Source: Symsagittifera roscoffensis (Eukaryota > Xenacoelomorpha > Acoela > Convolutidae). Taken from it: 64,000 nucleotides of DNA. Numbering within the stretch: position 1 is the first letter of the stretch; each line of letters begins with the position of its first letter. The notes beneath the pieces were generated by a model. That model saw nothing but the letters and a program-made list of their open reading frames with translations, had not been told where the DNA came from and searched no databases. This document shows, piece after piece, positions 51,686-59,912 of this stretch. Made by a program: the position numbers and the translations under genes. The stretch is from NCBI RefSeq assembly GCF_963678635.1, contig NC_087068.1:19099872-19163871 (forward strand). Direction: 5' to 3'.

Positions 51686-52120
51686 TGTAACATTCGCCCG
51701 GAAGATACATATCGACGGAAAATAAAACTAAGTCCTAAGACGACTGGCTAACGTCTAAACAGAGCTTTAAATGCTTTTCACCGTCCCTACCAAGCCAGTA
51801 CTTTTCGGTGGTCTTTTCTAACATCGGGTCGACAAAAACGTTACTGCTTTCGGCTTCGGTCAAAACACTCAAATTAACTTAATTACATGCAGAAATAGTG
51901 AGCTCATGGCTGGGTCTCAGCATCCCCAGACCACGAGGTCACTCCTAAAAACAGGGCTACTACTATTTATTATATTACTATTGTTTTTGTTCAGTAGATA
52001 AAAATCATCATCTCCATCGAAGATGGATCAACCCTTTCCCCCAACTCCTAGCTTCTCATCCTTATCAAAATGAATCTAGTTGTTAATTAAATTCAACTCA
52101 GGACATGACAAGAAGCTATA

Positions 52121-52132
52121 AGTTTATATAAA
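52121..52132 (-). promoter_or_regulatory. Candidate TATA box in LTR of B
   Basis: The sense strand reads CTTTTATATAAACTT about 480 bp into the LTR. Position and sequence fit an LTR core promoter. The word is not obviously kept in the LTR of A, where the aligned stretch is altered. Confidence 0.4.
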
Positions 52133-52239
52133 AGGATAAAAGTTTCAGTCCCGAAACCCTTCCGGATTCTTGAATCCACTGAATCAAGCACGTTAAACTT
52201 GACTTTTCCGTAATCCGGAAGGCTGTCTTCCACCCTTCA

Positions 52240-52289
52240 CCGTTGTTCGCAACGGCCTTGCAACTATTGTAGCGACACAATAGTTGCAA
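52240..52289 (-). promoter_or_regulatory. Two adjacent perfect hairpins in LTR of B
   Basis: First hairpin: CCGTTG, loop TTCG, CAACGG (52,240-52,255). Second: TTGCAACTATTGT, loop AGCGAC, ACAATAGTTGCAA (52,258-52,289), with 13 perfect pairs. The aligned part of the LTR of A keeps a partial version (TTGCAATTGTA, CAGC, TACAATCGTT). They may act in the RNA or as a protein-binding site; this is inference. Confidence 0.6.
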
Positions 52290-52612
52290 TTCGGAACGTT
52301 CTCTGTCAACTCCTTGATTTGTTGTCGTTTCTTGACCACAATTTCCGTTCTTCTCGCAATCGCTACTAATATTGTTCTCTTTCTTTTTAGCTTGTCTGCC
52401 AAAATGGCCGTTTCTGACGTTTCTCAGAAATGTTACGTCATCACTTCGAAAATTTAAAATTTTAAAATACGGGAATATCCTGACCTTCACCGTTCTGCTA
52501 ATCATCCGAATAACGTCGTTAATCCTTCAAAATCATTAACTCGGAAGGTTCACTGCTAAAATTTCGAAATCTGCAGAAATTGCATTTTGGCACATTCTAG
52601 TCGAATGTCACA

Positions 52613-53433
52613 CACTCCCCGGACAGTCCGGTCAATGTCCTCATTGAATCACGCAATGTTCGTAAAATAGATACAGTGTCATCGAACAGAAATCACAAAA
52701 TGCACGAAATTACTTTTATCCACGTCACATCGACTCACTGCAGAATATAATTGGCATCATACCACATCACTATAGCCTTCAAACTCTTTCATTAATCTGC
52801 ACATTGAGGATATGACCTAAGATAAAACATATTTTCTGACTTCCAATGTCAATGTCCCGATTAAAACTTTTTCTCTTAGATTTAAAAGGTGTTGGTTTGC
52901 AGGACAGTCCTGCGAACCAACAAGCTAAAATTATCCTACTATGCTCCCTCCCTTCGGTAATCTTGCTTGTTATTGTCCTGAATATTAAAACTAAGAAACT
53001 CTGTGGTTAGAAAGAACGATGAAACAATCTCCCTCTTCGAGAGATTACCCAAGCCTTCCACGTCACCACAAAGTGATCAGTTCTCCTAGCTGATTAAAAA
53101 CAGTCATGTAGGCTGGAATATTTAAATATACTCCTTTACTTAAGCCTTTCTAAATAAATAGTAAGTGAGTGTCTCTAAAGCCACTCAACTAAAATCAAAA
53201 TGCAAATTTATAAATGCAACAATTTCAAACTCAACTAAATGTTTCAGTTTTCAATTACAACTTGGTTGCTTGGTTTCTCACTTGAGTTTTTTCACACACA
53301 TAAAACAATTCTGAGTTTTAACTTTCTCTTCATCACTCCTTTGTTTTCTTCTTTTTTTTGTCGTTTAGAAGTTCTAAAACTTCTAAATTTTTCTAATTTC
53401 ATCTCTTTTTGCATCTTATTTTTCGGCCATTCG
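52613..53433 (-). other. 3' untranslated end of element B
   Basis: No gene is present between the last accessory frame and the LTR. Two purine-rich words in the sense strand could be the polypurine tract: GGGGAGTG directly before the LTR (about 52,613-52,620) and GAAGGGAGGGAGCA (about 52,942-52,956). The region matches the end of A at 51,290-51,685. Confidence 0.6.
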
Positions 53434-53976
53434 TCAATGTTCCATTTCTTCCTCCTGTGATACTGACTCTGCACTCTCAGTCTCCGTATCCTGCAACACG
53501 TCGTTAGCTATCCTGACGCTGCTGGAAGCCGTCCTCCAACACTTCTGCTCTTCTACCCTCTGTTGGCAACAAGGTAGGGGATCCACGTTAGATTGTCTGT
53601 TCCTGCAGAAGCTGTTGTGGAGACACAACGTCACGTTTCTCTCCAAATCTTCCTTTAACATCTCTGCCTTCTCCTTTCCACTACGTTCACTCGTCCTGGA
53701 AATTCTTTTCACAGCGGTGGTCACTGCATTCCGATGAGTCACGAGAGCTCGCTTGAAAGCTCCTGCTCCAATGTCCAGCTGATATTCACTGTACACCCTG
53801 CCGTGCTTCGACATATGCTTATTCGCATATTCGTACAACCATGCAGTCATGTTAGCTCTGAACCATGGCATCGATCGTTTTCTTGCCCATATCTTCTTCA
53901 CTTCCATCGGAATGTTTAGAATTTTGCACATTGTCTCAAAAAGATCTAAATCTTTTAGACAATCTAATTTCCGCAA
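53434..53976 (-). CDS. Element B accessory frame, last (unknown)
   Basis: About 180 residues, basic N-terminal half (VKKIWARKRSMPWFRANMT) and acidic C-terminal end (DTETESAESVSQEEEMEH). The Cys-containing middle (CQQRVEEQKCWRT) shows no zinc pattern that I can name. Element A carries the same part directly before the LINE. Function unknown. It forms the 3' end of the coding block and may belong to the same product as its neighbour. Confidence 0.5.
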   Translation of the reverse strand: MRKLDCLKDLDLFETMCKILNIPMEVKKIWARKRSMPWFRANMTAWLYEYANKHMSKHGRVYSEYQLDIGAGAFKRALVTHRNAVTTAVKRISRTSERSGKEKAEMLKEDLERNVTLCLHNSFCRNRQSNVDPLPCCQQRVEEQKCWRTASSSVRIANDVLQDTETESAESVSQEEEMEH

Positions 53977-53997
53977 CTGTTCTTTCGTCGGTGCCTC

Positions 53998-54951
53998 CTA
54001 TCTATTATTTTCTCTCACATGAGCTTCCAGCCATCGTATCGCCATCATAACTCCCACTATCACTATTGTTATGGGCTGTGATGAATCTGGTAAACCCATG
54101 GAGAGCAGCTCTCCAGAGTCCCAGATCAACATCAGATTACTACGCTTGGGATACCACCAGGTCTGCAGCAAGCAGTGGCAAGGAAACTCGTCATGTGTCA
54201 ACATGATGTTCCTCCAATTACGTTTTCCCGAAGCTTCCAGTAATGGTTCCACTTCCATCATCACTCGGTGGTTTTCATCATTCTCATCTACTGCAATGTA
54301 ATCTGTGACAGTTGATCCTCTCTGTTTCTGTCTCTCAAAGTCACTGAAGTTCCCGCCCACATATCCTATGAACTTCTTTCCTAGTATTGACTCCAATTCT
54401 TCCTTGGTTCTCTCTGGAACTGCTGAGAACATCTTACATAGCAACTCGTAAGACTTCTCGGACATTCTCGCCAGTCTCACACACTTTGGCACTGAGAAGG
54501 CTTGATCCACGATCGTTCTCGTACTCTTTACGTCCACAGCCACAAAATGTACAGGGTATCTGCTCTTGCACATTGGAGCCAATGTTGAACACACCAAATA
54601 TCGTGCTCCTGATGGTCTACAATAAGTCTCACTGTGTCTAATGTTCATTTCCGTCTCGATTGCTTCCCTCCATTTTCCTATGTATTTCTGCTCAGTCTGC
54701 AGAACTCCTGGGAAAACTTCTACACTGATGGATGTGACCATCTCATGTTTCTGTTCTAGATTCAATAGTGACTCTAAAGAACCAAACATGCTGTAGAATC
54801 CTAGTGCAGTCACTAGATTCACCTCAGTTCCTCCATGGCAATCTGCTATTAGTTCCGTTTCTGTTCTTGCTTTCATCACTACGTTTCCAAACAATACCGT
54901 CAATTGCTTGTGTTGTTTCTCCGGGTCTTCACACAGTCCAGACTTCCACAA
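53998..54951 (-). CDS. Element B accessory frame (unknown, 317 aa)
   Basis: Mixed alpha/beta-like composition with hydrophobic strands (YPVHFVAVDVKST, SQPITIVIVGVMMAIRWLEA) and a Cys/His-rich turn (DEFPCHCLLQTWWYPKRSNL). ADCHGGTEVNLVTALGFYSM is kept in element C as a weaker match (ADCHVVTEANIKTAW). No family is recognised. Conservation in A, B and C suggests that it mattered to the element. Confidence 0.5.
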   Translation of the reverse strand: MWKSGLCEDPEKQHKQLTVLFGNVVMKARTETELIADCHGGTEVNLVTALGFYSMFGSLESLLNLEQKHEMVTSISVEVFPGVLQTEQKYIGKWREAIETEMNIRHSETYCRPSGARYLVCSTLAPMCKSRYPVHFVAVDVKSTRTIVDQAFSVPKCVRLARMSEKSYELLCKMFSAVPERTKEELESILGKKFIGYVGGNFSDFERQKQRGSTVTDYIAVDENDENHRVMMEVEPLLEASGKRNWRNIMLTHDEFPCHCLLQTWWYPKRSNLMLIWDSGELLSMGLPDSSQPITIVIVGVMMAIRWLEAHVRENNR

Positions 54952-55628
54952 ACGTGACCCTCCAGTCTACAGACTTCCGCCAGACAGCTACTAGGTTTGA
55001 CCCAGTCTTCTGGTCCCCAGCCAGGCAACTCCACTTTATCTTCTCCGTTGCTCTTAGAGGCCGTTATCATCACATTATATATGATGTTGAGGTCACGCAG
55101 GTTACAGTCTGCATTCAGTTCCCTCTGCACGTCTTGTGTCGCTCGCAATATCGAGTCAGCGTTGGGACTAGGACACCATGATGGCCTCATCAATTCCCAC
55201 ACTGCCATCAAGCTCGTTCTCAGTAATTCATCTGAGAATCCCAACCCAAACTCCACTCTCTTGTCGGATTTTGGTACTGAAGGTGCAGTCACCTCTTCTT
55301 CCAAGACCAGTCCCAATCTGGCCTGTGGATTGTTAACGCTCTTAATCGTTACAATTCTGGACGTCCAGAATCTTAGCAACACCGCCTGCTCGTAATCGAA
55401 GAAGCAATCGCGTATGTCTTCACTCAGGAAAGGGTTGTACGCTATCCCTATGATCCCGGATACGTAGCTATACGATTTCTTCTTGATCGGTCCACAGTGT
55501 TCACTGGATTTCGGCATTGCCCCCATAGATTCTTTAGCGAGTCTCAGCTCCTTGTTTGAGAATCTCCTGATTTCGTCTATCTTTCTCATGGGTTCTAATT
55601 CCTCGGGTTCTTTCATGTTCACCCTCAT
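54900..55628 (-). CDS. Element B accessory frame (unknown, 242 aa)
   Basis: Contains CGPIKKKSYSYVSGIIGIAY, a long helical stretch, and MAVWELMRPSWCPSPNADS, the segment that allowed element C to be recognised (MWELMKTSWC near 8.8 kb). The C-terminus is Cys-containing (CLAEVCRLEGHVCG). Function unknown. It overlaps its neighbour slightly in another frame. Confidence 0.5.
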   Translation of the reverse strand: MRVNMKEPEELEPMRKIDEIRRFSNKELRLAKESMGAMPKSSEHCGPIKKKSYSYVSGIIGIAYNPFLSEDIRDCFFDYEQAVLLRFWTSRIVTIKSVNNPQARLGLVLEEEVTAPSVPKSDKRVEFGLGFSDELLRTSLMAVWELMRPSWCPSPNADSILRATQDVQRELNADCNLRDLNIIYNVMITASKSNGEDKVELPGWGPEDWVKPSSCLAEVCRLEGHVCGSLDCVKTRRNNTSN

Positions 55629-57097
55629 CGGTTTTTACTTTGCTGCATATCCAGCAGTGCTAGCAAGAATAAGGCTTTCGCTCGCTCATCACCTTCCCTC
55701 AACATCTTAACACAAGTGTTCAATGCCGGTACTGAAATCTGCTCTATCAGAAATCGAATGAAACAGAGAGCGTCTCTCTGCTTCGCACACGCTACTGCTG
55801 CTCCCGTCATAAGGAAAACCTTCTCCTCTTTTGACCTCTTCCTTTCTTCTGAATCATATTCTTCGCGAGTCAGTCCCATCATGCACCAGGCGAACCTGAG
55901 TTGTAACTTTGTTCTTATGTAAGGTACTGCCACGAGAGCATGTATTTTTGGCGTAGTCCTCATTTCTTCTTCGAAATACTTTAATACCACTGCTCTCCAT
56001 GGAAGGCTCACCAACTGCTCCATCGTTTCTGCCTGTATGTCGGACGACGCTAAAGTCCCGTACGCCTTTTGCTTGAGGGTGGTGCCTTGCAACATCGTTT
56101 CCAGATAACCCTCCATGGCTTTTTCGTCTTCCAGGGCCATCACATACCCTCTAGCCGAGTTTCGGTATTCCATCATCTCCATGTATCCACCGGTGGGTTC
56201 ATCTATCGACACAGTCTCCGACACTGTTAGTCGGTTATATTTCACTGGTATTAGTTGTCCTGCGACACTTCCCTTTCCGTGATTCATGGGAGATGGCTTA
56301 AAGTCTTTCATTTTGCTCTCTCCACATTGGCTGAGTATCTCCATTTCTAAGGTTGCTCCAGTCAGAGTGCGGTCACTCCTTTTAGATTTATAACCTGTTG
56401 ACTTTATCCCCGCCATGAGAATGGGTGGCACCATCGCTACATCAGTTAACGTTTTATCTGTGCCAGGCAGTTGATAATCACCTTGCCCCAAATCCATGAC
56501 TTCCTCGACTCGTTTCCTTTTCGCTGAGTTAACAGCTTTCATCGATATCTCCGAATCCACCTTCGTCTTTCCGACTCTCCTCGGTATCACTCTGCTGCCC
56601 AACTTCATTTTCATCGCATTGATTTTATCAATCACCAATTTTGATCGCATCGTCCCTCTCCTGGTTCTTGACAGATACACCACCTCTCCTTTATCGTCCT
56701 GCGGTTTCATCTTGATGGGAGAATTCGCTTCACTTTCATCAGTGGCCGAGTCGATCAGCAACTCACTCAGTCTCCCTTCAAAATCATCAAGCTTGTCAAG
56801 GACTTCCCTCATCAAGGGTTGGTTGAGACCCGTTTTCAGAATGGACTGGGCTCCATAGCTTTGAATCACGGTCCAGACTTCTTCCATAAGCGCCACTCTG
56901 TCCAATTTGCATCCCGTCCTACTCTCGTGGTCTCGGTGATGTACTTCCCATTCTTCTTCGGGCAGCGTTCCCAAGAAAGGTACTCTGGCTGAGGCCTCTA
57001 TTCTTCTTCTTCTAGGTGATTCCATGAGGATTCTTTGGTCGTTATTTCTTGAATTGCCAGGAGAGCTGCTCTCCGGCAAATTCCGTTTCATTTCCAT
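55625..57097 (-). CDS. Element B accessory frame (unknown, 490 aa)
   Basis: The N-terminal third is rich in Arg, Ser and Glu (SPRRRRIEASARVPFLGTLP). The middle is basic (LGSRVIPRRVGKTKVD, AKRKRVEEVMDLG, with a possible nuclear-import-like KRKR). The C-terminal third is helical and best conserved: SARGYVMALEDEKAM, EEEMRTTPKIHALVAVPY, KQRDALCFIRFLIEQI. Element C keeps the last part. No enzyme motif was found; a nucleic-acid-binding or structural role is only a guess from charge. Confidence 0.5.
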   Translation of the reverse strand: MEMKRNLPESSSPGNSRNNDQRILMESPRRRRIEASARVPFLGTLPEEEWEVHHRDHESRTGCKLDRVALMEEVWTVIQSYGAQSILKTGLNQPLMREVLDKLDDFEGRLSELLIDSATDESEANSPIKMKPQDDKGEVVYLSRTRRGTMRSKLVIDKINAMKMKLGSRVIPRRVGKTKVDSEISMKAVNSAKRKRVEEVMDLGQGDYQLPGTDKTLTDVAMVPPILMAGIKSTGYKSKRSDRTLTGATLEMEILSQCGESKMKDFKPSPMNHGKGSVAGQLIPVKYNRLTVSETVSIDEPTGGYMEMMEYRNSARGYVMALEDEKAMEGYLETMLQGTTLKQKAYGTLASSDIQAETMEQLVSLPWRAVVLKYFEEEMRTTPKIHALVAVPYIRTKLQLRFAWCMMGLTREEYDSEERKRSKEEKVFLMTGAAVACAKQRDALCFIRFLIEQISVPALNTCVKMLREGDERAKALFLLALLDMQQSKNR

Positions 57098-58439
57098 AAA
57101 GGGTGACGGAGGCTCCAGCTGGCTCAGTCATTTCCAACGTATCTGCATTGTTCTCAAGATCACTGAAGATATTGAAATCCAGGCTGGATGTTCCTCCTGT
57201 CGATGCCCTGTCGTCTTCCCCACCAGCTTGATCTTGTTGCATGGGTTCTTCGGTTTGACGGCTTCCTCCCTGTCCGTCATCTCCTTCTGACTTATCCTTG
57301 TTCGAGCTCGATGGTCCTTTTTCATCATTGTCGGCTTCTTCCGGGAATCTCGGTATGAGCAATGTACCGGCCGATCTATCTTCCTCTTCTCCATGGACCA
57401 CTTTGATTTCTTCGCAGCCGAAGGGTGCTAGGAAGGTTCTCGTCTGCAGTATTCCTCCCACTTTCATCTCCTGTTTTAGACTAGTCTGGATTAATGAGGC
57501 TTCAGGCAGTTCGGTCCTGCCTCTCATCCTCATCGGAGCTAAGCCTAATCCCTTCCATTCCTCATCAAATCTTCCAGCCTTGGGAGTCGCGGCGTTGCTT
57601 ATTCGCCTTCTCGTTGCTTGATCCGTATATGCAAATCGCGTGTATTGTAACACGGCGGCATATCTCCCTACAAAGTATGGATCCATCGTTCCAACGAAAT
57701 TCCCTACTCTCCTTTCATTGATTTCGAATGCTCTCAATCTAGGAGTTTGTACCACGGAGACTGCTCCGAGCAACATCCTTCTTATCAGAGGGAATTCAGG
57801 GATTGCCTCCGGCAGCTTCTTGTAATCGCCCCAGTCCTTCGTCTCTTCTCTCACTTTGTGATATGCTGCAGTGAGACGAGGCACTCTGGTTATTTCACCA
57901 TTCGTTTTATCATAGGGTCTCAGATTCCAAAGCTTTGGAAACACTTCGATGTGTCCTCTTTCTACTTCTCCCATGCGATCGCGGAAGTGATCGTCAAAAT
58001 TGATGACTGTCATCTCTGGCTCCGATATTTTCGCAAATAACAGATCTTCACTCATGTGCTCCCGCAATGTGTGCTGCTCACACCAGTTCAGTGTACTACC
58101 GTCCACTGCCGATATGAGGTTCAGGTGCAGCACCGACCTCCTATATGCTTCCACTTTAACGTCAGGGAACGCAAACGTGACTGCTGGTCCATAGATCACT
58201 GTCACGAACTCCGTGACTCCTGTGATCAGCGCCAAGGGATCGGTTCTCATAGCCAAGCTCAGATCGGTTAACAGCGGCATGCCTCCAACATGTCGTCTAA
58301 CATCTTCCTCTCTTTCAATCGTCTCGTCTTCTCCCGTTCCAAAGCGATTTTGTTGTAAGAGATACTGGATAAGAGTGTGTCTCAGGTCTCTTATCTTGTT
58401 CCACGAGTCCGTGGATTTCTTCATATCCAAGTTTCTCAC
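57042..58439 (-). CDS. Element B accessory frame (unknown, 465 aa)
   Basis: The N-terminal part (IRDLRHTLIQYLLQQNRFGT, then VRRHVGGMPLLTDLSLAM and FVTVIYGPAVTFAFPDVKV) is helical and well kept in A. The middle has LLGAVSVVQTPRLRAFE and GNFVGTMDPYFVGRYAAVL. The C-terminal 100 residues are low-complexity and acidic (Ser, Asp, Gly, Gln), probably disordered. No family recognised. Confidence 0.5.
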   Translation of the reverse strand: MRNLDMKKSTDSWNKIRDLRHTLIQYLLQQNRFGTGEDETIEREEDVRRHVGGMPLLTDLSLAMRTDPLALITGVTEFVTVIYGPAVTFAFPDVKVEAYRRSVLHLNLISAVDGSTLNWCEQHTLREHMSEDLLFAKISEPEMTVINFDDHFRDRMGEVERGHIEVFPKLWNLRPYDKTNGEITRVPRLTAAYHKVREETKDWGDYKKLPEAIPEFPLIRRMLLGAVSVVQTPRLRAFEINERRVGNFVGTMDPYFVGRYAAVLQYTRFAYTDQATRRRISNAATPKAGRFDEEWKGLGLAPMRMRGRTELPEASLIQTSLKQEMKVGGILQTRTFLAPFGCEEIKVVHGEEEDRSAGTLLIPRFPEEADNDEKGPSSSNKDKSEGDDGQGGSRQTEEPMQQDQAGGEDDRASTGGTSSLDFNIFSDLENNADTLEMTEPAGASVTLYGNETEFAGEQLSWQFKK

Positions 58440-59912
58440 TCACTCTCTCATCTGCTCTGGACAACGTGCCAGTTTCATCAGTCCTCCCAAGTTTCCGTGG
58501 GTAATTGCAATCAATGTCAGAAGTCCGTCTAGCCGCAGGTTCTGGATTCCATCGGTGAGCAGTATCGCCGGTCCCTTCACGAAATTCTCTGCTCCGAATG
58601 TCACGAACGAGGCTATTAGTTCCACTATCGATACTTCCACTACTGCTTGGAGGAATTCTTTTATCAAGTAGTGCGAGACTTTAGGATAAACTTTTGCCAA
58701 GAAGGACGCGGTCCATCCGGCTCCCAACCCTTCCAACATGCTGTCTGGCCGTTCAAAGCCCTCCTGTTCCTTCACTTCCTGGGTCCAGAAGGTTTCCAGA
58801 GTAATCTGACACATTCTTTTCACAAATTCAGCGGTCTTTTCTCCAGCATTTTCCGCCAGGTTCACCTCCTTCAACAAGTAGGCGTGTATCTTAGTGATCA
58901 TTACTGGGCCTTGCTGAAAAGCATCTGCACCCAATGCCACTACTCTAGGATTCAGGTGTAGCCACTGGTTTGCTTCCGGCTTGGTTCTCAGCACCATCGC
59001 TTCCAGATGAGCTCTCGTCTCCAGTGAATTCTTTCTTCTTGTGTCTTCACCTGCCACTTCCAGTGCTCGAAACCATAAGTCATTGGACATCGCCGCGATC
59101 ACTCGATGGTCGTCGTCTATTCCCGGTTTCAGTTTGAGCTGTCGACTGAAATTGGACAGTTCCAACCCCAGCACCTCGTCCAACACTAACATGTGTAGCG
59201 CATGGTCCTTGAGTCCTCTCATCGCGTTTGAGATATCTGACCAAACTGCAGGCAGTTCAGCCTTAAGTGGCCTCAGATTCTCCATCTCTATCATGCGATT
59301 CGGGGCTGATTTGATCACATCATATTTTCCTTCCAAAAGTAAGGCCACAATCGCATACACAAATTTCAGTCCATCCGGGAGATGTGCATATCCCGGAGAC
59401 AACGCGAATACTACTCTCAGTGTCACCTTAGTGAATGACCCCTCCTTCGTCGCATCCACCACTTCACCCATCGACTCAAGGATATCTTTTATCGCTGGCC
59501 ATACAGCGTTCTCTGCCGTTGTAGGATCTCTGAGTCTGCTCAGAAAAACTCTACCGCGTAGATGGTCATTGATGCCAGCGAACACGATCGTAATTGGGTT
59601 CATATCCGTCTGCCTTTGCACCCCTATAGCCATAGATATCGATTGCCGAAGGTCCAGGTCGACCGCTGCCAACATTATGACGTCCGGCCAAAACAGAGAC
59701 TTGGAGGTGTGCACGAACTCTGAATTCGCTACCACCATAATCTTGGCCTTCCTCATTTCTGCTTTGTCATAGGCGGCGAAGATGGTCTCATCTTTCTTTA
59801 TCGCTTTCAATCCGCCATATCTTTGGGCATCACCATCTTGATTCACTAGTTTTGGGTATATCCTCTTCTTCACATGACCAGGGGGTGTCGTCAGCTGCCT
59901 GAATATCTTCAC
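58440..59912 (-). CDS. Element B second SGNH-like region plus unknown part (490 aa)
   Basis: The first 230 residues read like a worn SGNH fold: a strand KIMVVANSEFVH where the GDS block would be, DVIMLAAVDLDLRQ, then ITIVFAGINDHLRG (a G-x-N-D block) and VVFALSPGYAHLPDGLKFVY. The nucleophile-type GDS motif is not visible here, so catalysis is doubtful. The second half (PGIDDDHRVIAAMSNDLWFR, KIHAYLLKEVNLAENAGEK) is helical and unassigned. The region is conserved in both units of A. Confidence 0.5.
   Translation of the reverse strand: MKIFRQLTTPPGHVKKRIYPKLVNQDGDAQRYGGLKAIKKDETIFAAYDKAEMRKAKIMVVANSEFVHTSKSLFWPDVIMLAAVDLDLRQSISMAIGVQRQTDMNPITIVFAGINDHLRGRVFLSRLRDPTTAENAVWPAIKDILESMGEVVDATKEGSFTKVTLRVVFALSPGYAHLPDGLKFVYAIVALLLEGKYDVIKSAPNRMIEMENLRPLKAELPAVWSDISNAMRGLKDHALHMLVLDEVLGLELSNFSRQLKLKPGIDDDHRVIAAMSNDLWFRALEVAGEDTRRKNSLETRAHLEAMVLRTKPEANQWLHLNPRVVALGADAFQQGPVMITKIHAYLLKEVNLAENAGEKTAEFVKRMCQITLETFWTQEVKEQEGFERPDSMLEGLGAGWTASFLAKVYPKVSHYLIKEFLQAVVEVSIVELIASFVTFGAENFVKGPAILLTDGIQNLRLDGLLTLIAITHGNLGGLMKLARCPEQMRE

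Larger units (their letters stand above)
51686..52612 (-). repeat. 3' LTR of element B
   Basis: In the sense direction it starts TGTGACATTCGACTAGAAT at 52,612 and ends GGGCGAATGTTACA at 51,686. The ends form the inverted repeat TGT(G/A)ACATTCG. Length is 927 bp. It aligns with the 5' LTR of A. A TATATAAA word (about 52,123-52,131) could be the TATA box. Two adjacent hairpins lie upstream of it. The left flank, ACTAA at 51,681-51,685, is one half of the expected target duplication. Confidence 0.82.
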
